Shown: positions 1-6,008, counted from the first letter of the stretch. The stretch: DNA of 8,000 nt from an uncultured Ruminococcus sp. (GCA_947303535.1 CAMYYQ010000032.1:1-8000); one strand, 5' to 3'. Notes: generated by a model from the letters alone, not told the origin. Program-made: numbers and translations.

Positions 1-1169
1 CCTTTTATGTCCATGTAAGAAGCACCTATGCTGTACACAACAGGCATGATACATATAATACAGCCGATACCCAAAACGACTTTGCGTATAAAAGGCGAAC
101 TAAAGCTGTTTTTTATTTTTATAAACGACTCCGGTATCTGTATGCCGCCGTCCTGCTCTGCCATTATCCAGAAAATAAACACATGGAAAAGTCCGCTTAT
201 ACCGATATGATGAGCCGACATATAGTGAAATGACATAAATGCAGCCATTATTATATACGGAACAAAAAATGTAAAGAACTTTCTGTTTTTTCGTGTTATT
301 AAGATAAGTGCAGTCCAGATCAGTATCCCGATCACAGCCTCTGCAATAAATATGGAAGTATAGTCTTTTTCGCCGTTTATGCCGAACAATACTCCGCTCC
401 AGCTCTCAAAAGGAAGTATAATGACAGTACCATAATCCCTTATTCTCGTCAGGATCTCTATGATACTTCCTCCATTATCCACACCTCCGTAATAGCAGTC
501 GTCCGCAGGAGTTATCATTATAAGAAGTATTATTGCTGTCAGGAGTATAAAACAAAGTGCATAAAAACGCCTGTCTTTCCAGAAAAAGCCAAGCCTTTTG
601 TTCCTATGGAGCTCTGATATTATCTCAAATGTCCATACAAGACATAGTCCGCCTGCAAGCATTATACCGTAAGCTGATGTAAGGCACAGGAAAATAAGCG
701 AAAAAATATACCTCCACGGCTTTGAGTTACGGTTTTTATAGGTTATCGCAGCAAGCATGAACGCAAGCATCGTCATTGAATAAGGTCGGCAGTATACTCC
801 GTAATGGTAGAAAAAGAAGTATGTAAAAGGCAGGATATACCTTACAGCTTTCGGGAACGGCGAACGGAATATGAGAAGAGCCATAGCCGAAGTGCTGAAA
901 ACTATATTTATCGTCTTTATTGTAAGATCAAAAGGAGCTCCGTTCTTTGCAAATAACGAAAGAAGCAGATGCCACAGCGGCGGATGCCCCTCATAATGAG
1001 GGATATAGGTAAAAAGCTCTTTGAATGAAGCACATCTTGCTATCATCCATGCCTGTGACTCGTCAAACCACGGTTCATGGAAACAGCCCACAAATATAAG
1101 TCCGCTTATATAAATAAAAAGAACTATAAGTCCCGACAGCAAGCCGTTTTTTTCTTTTTTATCCTCCAT
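1..1169 (-). CDS. GT-C-type integral membrane glycosyltransferase, partial (C-terminus outside window)
   Basis: The minus-strand frame is open for 389 codons from the ATG at 1169-1167 to the left edge, so the C-terminus is missing. The start is set by GGAGGA at 1179-1174, 4 bases upstream. The product is very hydrophobic. Membrane segments lie near residues 11-29, 83-101, 109-126, 130-144, 152-170, 202-219 and 271-292, with more toward the cut end. The first outside loop carries HEPWFDESQAW at residues 31-41 and HYEGHPPLWHLLL at 58-70. The acidic pair D36-E37 after the first membrane helix is the hallmark of GT-C enzymes (PMT/ArnT-like, GT39/GT83 group), which move sugars from polyprenyl-phosphate donors on the outer membrane face. 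Donor and acceptor cannot be read from sequence; wall or surface polymer glycosylation is an inference. It lies 14 bases downstream of a small membrane protein gene and is probably co-transcribed with it. Membrane glycosyltransferase is fairly sure; the exact family is not. Confidence 0.82.
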   Translation of the reverse strand, partial: MEDKKEKNGLLSGLIVLFIYISGLIFVGCFHEPWFDESQAWMIARCASFKELFTYIPHYEGHPPLWHLLLSLFAKNGAPFDLTIKTINIVFSTSAMALLIFRSPFPKAVRYILPFTYFFFYHYGVYCRPYSMTMLAFMLAAITYKNRNSKPWRYIFSLIFLCLTSAYGIMLAGGLCLVWTFEIISELHRNKRLGFFWKDRRFYALCFILLTAIILLIMITPADDCYYGGVDNGGSIIEILTRIRDYGTVIILPFESWSGVLFGINGEKDYTSIFIAEAVIGILIWTALILITRKNRKFFTFFVPYIIMAAFMSFHYMSAHHIGISGLFHVFIFWIMAEQDGGIQIPESFIKIKNSFSSPFIRKVVLGIGCIICIMPVVYSIGASYMDIK

Positions 1170-1173
1170 TTGA

Positions 1174-1179
1174 TCCTCC
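1174..1179 (-). promoter_or_regulatory. Ribosome binding site of the glycosyltransferase gene
   Basis: GGAGGA on the minus strand ends 4 bases before the ATG at 1169. It sits in the 14-base gap after the TGA of the upstream gene, which supports translation from one shared transcript. Confidence 0.8.
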
Positions 1180-1183
1180 ACGT

Positions 1184-1708
1184 TCACGAAAGCTGAGTCC
1201 TAAGCTTTGCCGGCAGGAATTTAGTGATATTCTCAAGCATTCTCTCATCAGGAGAGAAGACCAGTCTCGCCGAGCCAACAGACTCATCAGTGAAATCCGC
1301 ATAATACTCATGTGAAGCAATATTGTCAGTTGCGAAAACTATTGTCATATCATCTGTCTCTTCTATGCTGTCGTCATACTTTCCGAATGCTGTGAACTGT
1401 CTCACATTGGTGGAAAGCATCTCACGTCTTTTCTTCTTGGCAATTATCTTGTCAACATCAAGCTCACCGTTGGTGAAAGAATACTCATACTCAACGTATG
1501 TATTCTGAACGAAATTATAAGTTCCGTAGCCTGCCACAGCCGCAAGGACAAATCCCAGAACAGATATGATCGGATTTCTTATCTGAAGCAGGGAAAGAGC
1601 TAAGATCGACAGGGTGAACAAGCCTCCTACAATAATAAACAGTAATCTTCTTGTCTTGTCAGAGTTTGTTTCGTTCTTTTTTACAAGCTGTTCTGCAAAA
1701 TTATCCAT
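1184..1708 (-). CDS. Small two-helix membrane protein, DUF6106-like, unknown function
   Basis: This is a 174-residue protein ending with TGA at 1186-1184. The frame stays open upstream to 1786, but GGAGA at 1720-1716, 7 bases before the ATG at 1708, marks that ATG as the start. The earlier ATGs at 1726 and 1786 lack a ribosome binding site, and 1726-1786 overlaps the likely promoter. The N-terminus (MDNFAEQLVKKNE) is polar and is followed by two membrane helices at about residues 22-41 and 47-67. A soluble C-terminal domain from about residue 70 to 174 starts with YEYSFTNGELDVDKIIAKKK, rich in basic residues, so it is probably cytoplasmic. The motif pattern (MDNF start, two helices, YEY-TNGE-D-DKIIAKKKR) resembles the clostridial family DUF6106, recalled from memory and not searched. 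No catalytic residues are evident. As first gene of a likely two-gene unit it might assist the downstream glycosyltransferase, but this is only a guess from position. Confidence 0.85.
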   Translation of the reverse strand: MDNFAEQLVKKNETNSDKTRRLLFIIVGGLFTLSILALSLLQIRNPIISVLGFVLAAVAGYGTYNFVQNTYVEYEYSFTNGELDVDKIIAKKKRREMLSTNVRQFTAFGKYDDSIEETDDMTIVFATDNIASHEYYADFTDESVGSARLVFSPDERMLENITKFLPAKLRTQLS

Positions 1709-1715
1709 TGTATTA

Positions 1716-1720
1716 TCTCC
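1716..1720 (-). promoter_or_regulatory. Ribosome binding site deciding the start of the two-helix membrane protein
   Basis: GGAGA on the minus strand lies 7 bases upstream of the ATG at 1708. The in-frame upstream ATG at 1726 has only AT-rich sequence before it, so translation most likely begins at 1708. Confidence 0.75.
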
Positions 1721-1749
1721 ATTCATTGTATATAAAGTGATACATATTA

Positions 1750-1778
1750 ATAATAACACATTTTTAGTCAGAATGCAA
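1750..1778 (-). promoter_or_regulatory. Sigma-A-type promoter for the minus-strand membrane protein/glycosyltransferase unit
   Basis: On the minus strand, a -35 box TTGCAT (1778-1773) and a -10 box TATTAT (1755-1750) are separated by exactly 17 bases. The bases TGT directly before the -10 box give an extended -10. Transcription would begin near 1743, leaving a leader of about 35 bases before the ATG at 1708. The match is good but was made by eye. Confidence 0.65.
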
Positions 1779-1790
1779 TAAATCATATCA

Positions 1791-1868
1791 TTTTTTTCAA
1801 ATGCTTCATCTTTTTTTCACAAGTTTGCTGTAAGCCCGGATTTTTTTGAAAAAAAGCTTGATTTTTTT
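1791..1868. other. Phased T7/A7 tracts between divergent promoters (probable curved DNA)
   Basis: Four T7 runs lie at 1791-1797, 1811-1817, 1841-1847 and 1862-1868, and an A7 run lies at 1849-1855. The T-run centres are about 20, 30 and 21 bases apart, close to whole helical turns, which favours intrinsic curvature. The cluster sits between the two divergent promoters. The last run falls between the -35 and -10 boxes of the pheST promoter. The tracts may also act as an AT-rich upstream element for RNA polymerase; this role is inferred. Confidence 0.5.
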
Positions 1869-1886
1869 GGAGCCAGCGTATATAAT
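1858..1886 (+). promoter_or_regulatory. Sigma-A-type promoter for the T-box-pheS-pheT transcript
   Basis: A -35 box TTGATT (1858-1863) and a perfect -10 box TATAAT (1881-1886) are separated by 17 bases. Transcription would start near 1893, just before the first conserved part of the T-box Stem I, which is where a T-box promoter should be. Confidence 0.8.
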
Positions 1887-2079
1887 TGTGTTATAACCCG
1901 TTGACTGAGAGAGTAAGTGTGCATAAGCTTCATCAGAGAAGGACGAAAAGGTGCGAGCGTCCCGTTGCTTTACATACCGAAGTTCACTCACGAGGGGCAA
2001 AGCGGAAGCGCGATAGGAATACCGCGTAGTAGGCTGAGACGTAGGTCTGCGTTAAAGACAAGAGAGTGTCGGCTCTCCT

Positions 2080-2115
2080 GACAATGGGTGGTATAAAAGC
2101 AAGGTAAGTCTTGTC
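2080..2115 (+). promoter_or_regulatory. T-box antiterminator
   Basis: GACAA (2080-2084) can pair with TTGTC (2111-2115), closing a helix that holds the UGGU bulge at 2089-2092. The 3' strand is shared with the 5' strand of the terminator at 2107-2130, so the two structures exclude each other. This is the switch expected in a transcription-attenuating T-box. Confidence 0.75.
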
Positions 2116-2136
2116 CTGTTGGACAGGGCTTTTTTT
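2107..2136 (+). terminator. T-box attenuator terminator upstream of pheS
   Basis: A 10-bp stem, AGTCTTGTCC (2107-2116) with GGACAGGGCT (2121-2130), has two G-U pairs and a TGTT loop. It is followed by a run of seven T (2130-2136). It is a rho-independent terminator used when charged tRNA-Phe cannot stabilise the antiterminator. Confidence 0.88.
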
Positions 2137-2275
2137 AATTCATAATTCATAATTCGTAATGCGTAATTATTTGTGTCCGCTCACGCGGACAGATCTTTAT
2201 TTGTTCCGACACCTTTAATCTATCGCCGTAAGACGATACCTTAATTACGAATTACGAATTAAGCATTACGCATTA
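2136..2275. repeat. Inverted-repeat element built from 7-bp TAATKCR units
   Basis: Two 34-bp arms face each other: 2136-2169 and the reverse complement of 2242-2275, identical at 29 of 34 positions (18 of 19 in the inner part). Each arm is four heptads plus TAATTA. The left arm reads TAATTCA, TAATTCA, TAATTCG, TAATGCG; the right arm on the minus strand reads TAATGCG, TAATGCT, TAATTCG, TAATTCG. The 72-bp interior has a perfect hairpin, TGTCCGC (2174-2180)/GCGGACA (2185-2191), and a weaker one, TATCG (2221-2225)/CGATA (2234-2238). There is no coding capacity. It lies between the T-box terminator and the pheS ribosome binding site, so every readthrough transcript carries it. It may be a miniature inverted-repeat (MITE-like) element or a structured repeat; no clear target-site duplication is visible. 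Confidence 0.75.
2174..2191 (+). repeat. Perfect 7-bp hairpin inside the intergenic element
   Basis: TGTCCGC and GCGGACA pair without mismatch around a TCAC loop. The stem is GC-rich in an otherwise AT-rich region and is not followed by a T run (AGATCTTTATTTG follows), so it does not look like a terminator. Confidence 0.6.
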
Positions 2276-2284
2276 ATTCTTAAT

Positions 2285-2290
2285 GAGGTG
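2285..2290 (+). promoter_or_regulatory. Ribosome binding site of pheS
   Basis: GAGGTG ends 5 bases before the ATG at 2296. It starts 9 bases after the right arm of the heptad element, so folding of that element in the mRNA could affect access to it. Confidence 0.75.
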
Positions 2291-2295
2291 AAACA

Positions 2296-3324
2296 ATGAA
2301 AGAACAGCTTGAAAAGATCGAGGCTCTGGCTAAGCAGGAGCTTGATGCCTGCACTGAGATCAAGGCACTGGACGACCTGAGGATAAAGTTCCTCGGAAAA
2401 AAAGGTGAGCTCACCGCTATCCTCAAACAGATGGGTAAACTCTCCGCAGAAGAAAGACCTGTTATCGGTCAGCTCGCAAACAAGGTAAGAGCAGATATCG
2501 AAGAAGCTCTGAATACTAAGCTTTCTTCGCTGAAAGCAAACGCACAGGCTGCAAAGCTGGCTGAGGAGAAGATCGACATTACTCTCCCGGGCAAGCACGC
2601 TCCTTTCGGAAAGCTCCACCCGCTCACTAAGGTGGAAAACGAAATAAGAGAAATATTCATCGGCATGGGCTTCAATATCGCTGACGGTCCCGAGATCGAC
2701 GACGATTACCACGTATTCGAGGCTCTTAATCTTCCTCCCGATCATCCTGCAAGAGATACACAGGATACATTCTACATTGAGGGAACAAACGAGTCTGTAC
2801 TTCTCCGTACACAGACCTCTTCTGTACAAGTACACGTAATGGAGAACCAGAAGCCACCTATCCGTATCATCTCTCCCGGACGAGTATTCCGTTCAGACGC
2901 CGTTGACGCCACACATTCTCCTCTGTTCCACCAGATAGAGGGACTTGTTGTTGACAAGGGTATCACAATGAGCGACCTGAAGGGCACTCTGGAAATGCTT
3001 ATGAAGAAGCTCTACGGCAACGACTGCAAGCTCCGTTTCCGTCCCCACCACTTCCCCTTCACCGAGCCAAGCTGCGAAGTCGATATAAGCTGCTTCAACT
3101 GCGGCGGCAAGGGCTGCTCAATGTGTAAGGACGAAGGATATATCGAGCTCCTCGGCGCAGGCATGGTCCACCCTAAGGTACTTGAGAACTGCGGTATCGA
3201 CCCTGAGGAGTACTCAGGCTTCGCATTCGGTCTCGGACTTGAGCGTATGGTAATGGGTCGCTACGATATCAACGATCTCCGTCTCCTCTACGAGAACGAT
3301 GTGCGTTTCTTAGAGCAGTTCTGA
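2296..3324 (+). CDS. pheS: Phenylalanyl-tRNA synthetase alpha subunit
   Basis: This is a full-length 342-residue class II synthetase alpha subunit, the usual size. With PheT it forms the alpha2-beta2 enzyme that charges tRNA-Phe in the cytoplasm, and it carries the catalytic site. Residues 1-90 form the charged coiled-coil arm that contacts tRNA. The catalytic domain runs from about 100 to 342: RTQTSSVQVHVM at 171-182 in the substrate pocket region, motif 2 around 195-215 (GRVFRSDAVDATHSPLFHQ) and motif 3 at 308-320 (GFAFGLGLERMVM) with its conserved Arg317. Ala310 in motif 3 aligns with the Ala of E. coli PheS (A294) that sets specificity for Phe. A C-x2-C-x4-C-x2-C cluster (C266, C269, C274, C277) is common in PheS proteins of this type. 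The gene is first in the T-box-controlled unit and is followed by pheT after 75 bases. No damage is visible. Confidence 0.98.
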   Translation: MKEQLEKIEALAKQELDACTEIKALDDLRIKFLGKKGELTAILKQMGKLSAEERPVIGQLANKVRADIEEALNTKLSSLKANAQAAKLAEEKIDITLPGKHAPFGKLHPLTKVENEIREIFIGMGFNIADGPEIDDDYHVFEALNLPPDHPARDTQDTFYIEGTNESVLLRTQTSSVQVHVMENQKPPIRIISPGRVFRSDAVDATHSPLFHQIEGLVVDKGITMSDLKGTLEMLMKKLYGNDCKLRFRPHHFPFTEPSCEVDISCFNCGGKGCSMCKDEGYIELLGAGMVHPKVLENCGIDPEEYSGFAFGLGLERMVMGRYDINDLRLLYENDVRFLEQF

Positions 3325-3325
3325 G

Positions 3326-3352
3326 CAATTCACAATTCATAATGCATAATTT
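3326..3352. repeat. Solo heptad-repeat arm in the pheS-pheT spacer
   Basis: The units CAATTCA, CAATTCA, TAATGCA and TAATTT continue the 7-bp periodicity of the element upstream of pheS. They match its left arm (2143-2169) at 22 of 27 positions, and four of the five differences are transitions. It begins two bases after the pheS stop. There is no opposing arm nearby, so it looks like a solo or degraded copy. Confidence 0.6.
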
Positions 3353-3365
3353 CTCATTGGAGAAA
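3350..3365 (+). repeat. Small hairpin in the pheS-pheT spacer
   Basis: TTTCTC (3350-3355) and GAGAAA (3360-3365) form a perfect 6-bp stem around ATTG. It overlaps the end of the solo repeat arm. No T run follows, so it is not a terminator; it could be an mRNA processing or stability element, or chance. Confidence 0.4.
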
Positions 3366-3385
3366 TGTACTGATTATAGATCTTG

Positions 3386-3391
3386 AAAGGA
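3386..3391 (+). promoter_or_regulatory. Ribosome binding site of pheT
   Basis: AAAGGA lies 8 bases upstream of the ATG at 3400. It gives pheT its own initiation site, as needed with a 75-base gap after pheS. Confidence 0.65.
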
Positions 3392-3399
3392 ACAAAGAT

Positions 3400-5856
3400 A
3401 TGAATTTATCTATGAAATGGCTCGGCGATTACGTAAAAGCCGATATGCCTATAAAGGATTTCTGCCACGCTCTCACAATGAGCGGCTCTAAAGTAGAATG
3501 TTACGAAAAAGAGGGCAGCAATATCTCCAACGTTGTAGTTGGTAAGATACTCTCAAAGGGACCTCATGAAAATGCTGACGCACTGTTCGTTTGTCAGGTG
3601 GACATAGGTGCAGAAGCTCCTATACAGATAGTAACTAACGCTAAGAACGTAAAAGAGGGCGACCTCGTTCCCGTTGCTCTTGACGGAGCTGTTCTCCCCG
3701 AGGGCAAGATAAAGAAGTGCAAGATGCGCGGAGTTGAGAGCTTCGGTATGTTCTGCGGACTCGATACTCTCGGCCTTACAGCTCACGACTTCCCATATGC
3801 AGACCCCGAGGGCGTATTCGTTATCGAAGAGGACTGCAAGCTTGGTGAGGATATCCACACAGCTATCGGTCTTGACGATACTTCCGTTGAGTTTGAGATA
3901 ACATCTAACCGTCCCGACTGTCTCAGCGTTATCGGTCTTGCAAGAGAGACTGCTGCTACCTACGGTACAGAGCTGAAAGTTAACGCTCCCGAATTCAAGG
4001 GCGTTGACGGCGATATCAACTCAATGCTCAAGGTAGATATAATCAACACAGAGAAGTGTCAGAGATACTGTGCAGGTATAGTTAAAAACGTAAAGATTGG
4101 TCATTCACCGCGCTGGATGAGAGAAAGACTCCGTGCAAGCGGCGTTCGTCCCATCAACAACTTCGTTGATATCACAAACTACGTTATGCTGGAATACGGC
4201 CAGCCCATGCACGCTTTCGACCTCCGTTATGTTGAGGGAGCTCATATCAATGTCCGCAACGCTAAGAACGGTGAAAAGATAATGACTCTCGACGGCGTTG
4301 AGCGTGAACTCACAGATGATATGCTGGTTATCGCTGACGAGAAGAAGCCTGTAGCAGTTGCAGGTATCATGGGCGGCGAGTACAGCGGTATCATGGACGA
4401 TACAACAACAGTTGTATTCGAGTCTGCATACTTTGAGCCTACACAGGTAAGACAGACTTCAAAGAAGCTCCGTCTCAAGTCCGACGCTTCTGCTCGCTAC
4501 GAAAAGGGCGTTGACAGACTTATCTCCATGACCTGCTTAAAGAGAGCTTTCCAGCTCGTTGAAGAGCTTGGTGCAGGTGAAGTCCTCAACACAGTCATCG
4601 ACCGCGACTACACAGACAAGGCTCCTGCAACAGTTGATTTCAGTGCAGAGTGGATAAACAATTTCCTCGGCACAGATATCTCTGAGGCAGATATGATAAA
4701 GTACCTCGAACGCCTTAAATTCAAGGTAGAGAACGGCAAGGTAATAGCACCTTCATTCCGTATAGACATCGGCTGCAAGGCTGATATTGCAGAGGAAGTT
4801 GCTCGTATCTACGGCTACAACAACATTCCTTCAACTGATTTCCGCGGCGTAGCAAGAGCTGAATTCACTGAGGAGCAGAAGTTTGCACGTACACTGAGAA
4901 ATGCTGCTGTATCACTGGGCGGCTATGAGATAGCAACTTACTCATTCGTATCTCCTAAGTATTTCGACAAGATAAAGCTCCCTGCTGACAGCAAGCTCCG
5001 CAAGGTAGTAAAGATAGTAAATCCTCTCGGTGAGGACACAAGCGTTATGAGAACATCTACTATCCCTTCGATGCTGGACGTTCTCTCATTCAACTACAAT
5101 AACCGCAACGACAAGGCTTGTCTCTTTGAGATAGCTAAGGAATACCTCCCTGCTGAGGTCGAGAAGCCTTTCATCAACGGTGATACTCTTGCTAACAGCG
5201 GTAAGCAGAAGCACAAGTACAGCTATTCACTTCCTGATGAGCCGCAGAGACTCACTATCGGTATGTACGGCGGCGATGCTGACTTCTATACCCTAAAGGG
5301 CATGGTAGAGCAGCTCCTTGCTGAGCTTAAAATAGCTGATGTTGAATATATCCGTGCAACCGACTGTGATGAATTCGATGAGAAATATGCTCTCCACCCG
5401 GGCAGAAGTGCTGTTATCATCAAGGACGGCAAATATCTTGGCATTATGGGCGAGGTTCACCCCGATGTTCAGGAGACATATGAGATAGGCGTAAAAACTT
5501 ACGTTGCAAAGCTCAATATCCCTGAGCTCATGGAAGCTGCTGCTGACAAGATAACATATCAGCCGCTTCCTAAGTTCCCTGCTACAACTCGTGACCTCAG
5601 TCTCCTTGTTGACGAGGATATGCCTGTTGCAGAGCTTGAAAAGGCTATCAAGGGCGCAGTTGGAAAGATACTCGAAAAGGTAACTCTCTTCGACGTATAC
5701 CGCAGCGACGATATGAAGAAGAACAGCAAGAAGAGTATCGCTTACTCTATCTCAATGCGTTCACACGAAGGCACACTCACAGACGAGCAGGCTGACGGAG
5801 CAATGAAGCGCGTACTGAAAGCACTCAATGCTATCGGTGCAGAACTCAGAGGCTAA
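3400..5856 (+). CDS. pheT: Phenylalanyl-tRNA synthetase beta subunit
   Basis: This is a full-length 818-residue beta subunit, close to the usual 790-820. It pairs with PheS to form the active enzyme, binds tRNA-Phe and holds the editing site that clears Tyr-tRNA-Phe. Visible domains in order: an EMAPII/OB-fold tRNA-binding domain at about residues 40-150 (VVVGKILSKGPHENADALFV); the B3/B4 editing domain at about 210-395, preceded by EITSNRPDCLS (166-176) and containing GVRPINNFVDITNYVM, GQPMHAFD and AVAGIMGG; B5 at about 405-480 ending in DIAEEVARIYGYNNIP; a catalytic-like core at about 490-700; and a C-terminal ferredoxin-fold anticodon-binding domain (FDX-ACB) at 723-818, beginning LPKFPATTRDLSLLV. 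The gene has its own ribosome binding site, shares the T-box-controlled transcript with pheS, and is closed by an intrinsic terminator 16 bases after its TAA. No frameshift or missing domain is seen. Confidence 0.98.
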   Translation: MNLSMKWLGDYVKADMPIKDFCHALTMSGSKVECYEKEGSNISNVVVGKILSKGPHENADALFVCQVDIGAEAPIQIVTNAKNVKEGDLVPVALDGAVLPEGKIKKCKMRGVESFGMFCGLDTLGLTAHDFPYADPEGVFVIEEDCKLGEDIHTAIGLDDTSVEFEITSNRPDCLSVIGLARETAATYGTELKVNAPEFKGVDGDINSMLKVDIINTEKCQRYCAGIVKNVKIGHSPRWMRERLRASGVRPINNFVDITNYVMLEYGQPMHAFDLRYVEGAHINVRNAKNGEKIMTLDGVERELTDDMLVIADEKKPVAVAGIMGGEYSGIMDDTTTVVFESAYFEPTQVRQTSKKLRLKSDASARYEKGVDRLISMTCLKRAFQLVEELGAGEVLNTVIDRDYTDKAPATVDFSAEWINNFLGTDISEADMIKYLERLKFKVENGKVIAPSFRIDIGCKADIAEEVARIYGYNNIPSTDFRGVARAEFTEEQKFARTLRNAAVSLGGYEIATYSFVSPKYFDKIKLPADSKLRKVVKIVNPLGEDTSVMRTSTIPSMLDVLSFNYNNRNDKACLFEIAKEYLPAEVEKPFINGDTLANSGKQKHKYSYSLPDEPQRLTIGMYGGDADFYTLKGMVEQLLAELKIADVEYIRATDCDEFDEKYALHPGRSAVIIKDGKYLGIMGEVHPDVQETYEIGVKTYVAKLNIPELMEAAADKITYQPLPKFPATTRDLSLLVDEDMPVAELEKAIKGAVGKILEKVTLFDVYRSDDMKKNSKKSIAYSISMRSHEGTLTDEQADGAMKRVLKALNAIGAELRG

Positions 5857-5872
5857 GGCAGCGCGATAATAT

Positions 5873-5908
5873 AAAAGGCAGACTCGTATAAAACGGTCTG
5901 CCTTTTTT
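5873..5908 (+). terminator. Intrinsic terminator of the pheST unit
   Basis: AAAAGGCAGAC (5873-5883) and GTCTGCCTTTT (5896-5906) form an 11-bp perfect stem around a 12-base loop. The T run extends to 5908. On the minus strand the stem is also followed by a short T run, so it may work in both directions, although no minus-strand gene nearby needs it. Confidence 0.9.
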
Positions 5909-5961
5909 GATCGGTAGAAAAACTAACAGAGTTAACGTGAGCTAATTATGAGTGAGTACAC

Positions 5962-5990
5962 TTGCATATATTTACAAAAAATGATATACT
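5962..5990 (+). promoter_or_regulatory. Sigma-A-type promoter for the M16C protease gene
   Basis: A -35 box TTGCAT (5962-5967) and a -10 box TATACT (5985-5990) are separated by 17 bases, with TGA before the -10 box (extended -10). Transcription would start near 5997. The gene therefore has its own promoter behind the pheT terminator. Confidence 0.7.
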
Positions 5991-5998
5991 TATATCAT
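5981..5998. promoter_or_regulatory. Perfect palindrome over the -10 box of the protease promoter (possible operator)
   Basis: ATGATATA (5981-5988) and TATATCAT (5991-5998) are exact inverted copies with a CT spacer. They cover the -10 box and the predicted start point, a position where a bound repressor would block transcription. The palindrome is very AT-rich, so chance is possible. Confidence 0.35.
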
Positions 5999-6008
5999 AA
6001 ACCACATT

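Larger units (their letters stand above)
1893..2136 (+). ncRNA. T-box leader riboswitch, phenylalanine-specific, controlling pheST
   Basis: A leader of about 244 bases with all main T-box parts lies between a promoter and pheS. Stem I spans about 1905-1994: the 5' strand GTAAGTG (1913-1919) pairs, with one mismatch, with CACTCAC (1985-1991), and CTTC (1928-1931) pairs with GAAG (1979-1982). The distal stem GGACG (1941-1945)/CGTCC (1958-1962) encloses a typical GGTGCGAG. The specifier triplet is probably TTC (Phe) at 1983-1985, followed by the usual purine. Small hairpins follow at 2039-2052 (ACGTA/TGCGT) and 2062-2077 (GAGAG/CTCTC, the likely Stem III). The T-box core at 2083-2092, AATGGGTGGT, carries the UGGU bulge (2089-2092) expected to pair with the ACCA end of tRNA-Phe. 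Uncharged tRNA-Phe would favour antitermination and synthetase production. The location directly before pheS agrees with the specifier. Stem boundaries were drawn by eye. Confidence 0.9.

Noticed and set aside
1709..1786. Longer N-terminal start at 1786 for the two-helix membrane protein, adding a hydrophobic lead segment
   Set aside because: The extra codons overlap the best promoter and lack a ribosome binding site, while GGAGA is correctly spaced from the ATG at 1708.
1806..2000. A 64-codon minus-strand open frame in the leader region
   Set aside because: It overlaps the pheST promoter and T-box Stem I, which explain the sequence better. There is no protein family resemblance.
2136..2275. 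CRISPR array or attachment site reading of the heptad repeats
   Set aside because: The repeat units are 7 bp without spacers and are arranged as two inverted arms. No cas, integrase or tRNA gene is present in the window.
2266..2835. A 189-codon minus-strand open frame opposite pheS
   Set aside because: It lies fully antisense to the conserved pheS coding region and the intergenic repeat. Its product is Cys/Leu/Ser-rich with no recognisable domain and no convincing ribosome binding site; it is a shadow of pheS codon use.
3091..3129. The Cys cluster in PheS (C266, C269, C274, C277) as an unusual zinc insertion
   Set aside because: This cysteine-rich segment is common in bacterial PheS proteins of this type and is not novel.
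3350..3365. Terminator between pheS and pheT
   Set aside because: The stem is only 6 bp and AT-rich with no following T run, and pheT has no promoter of its own that I can see, so readthrough is expected.
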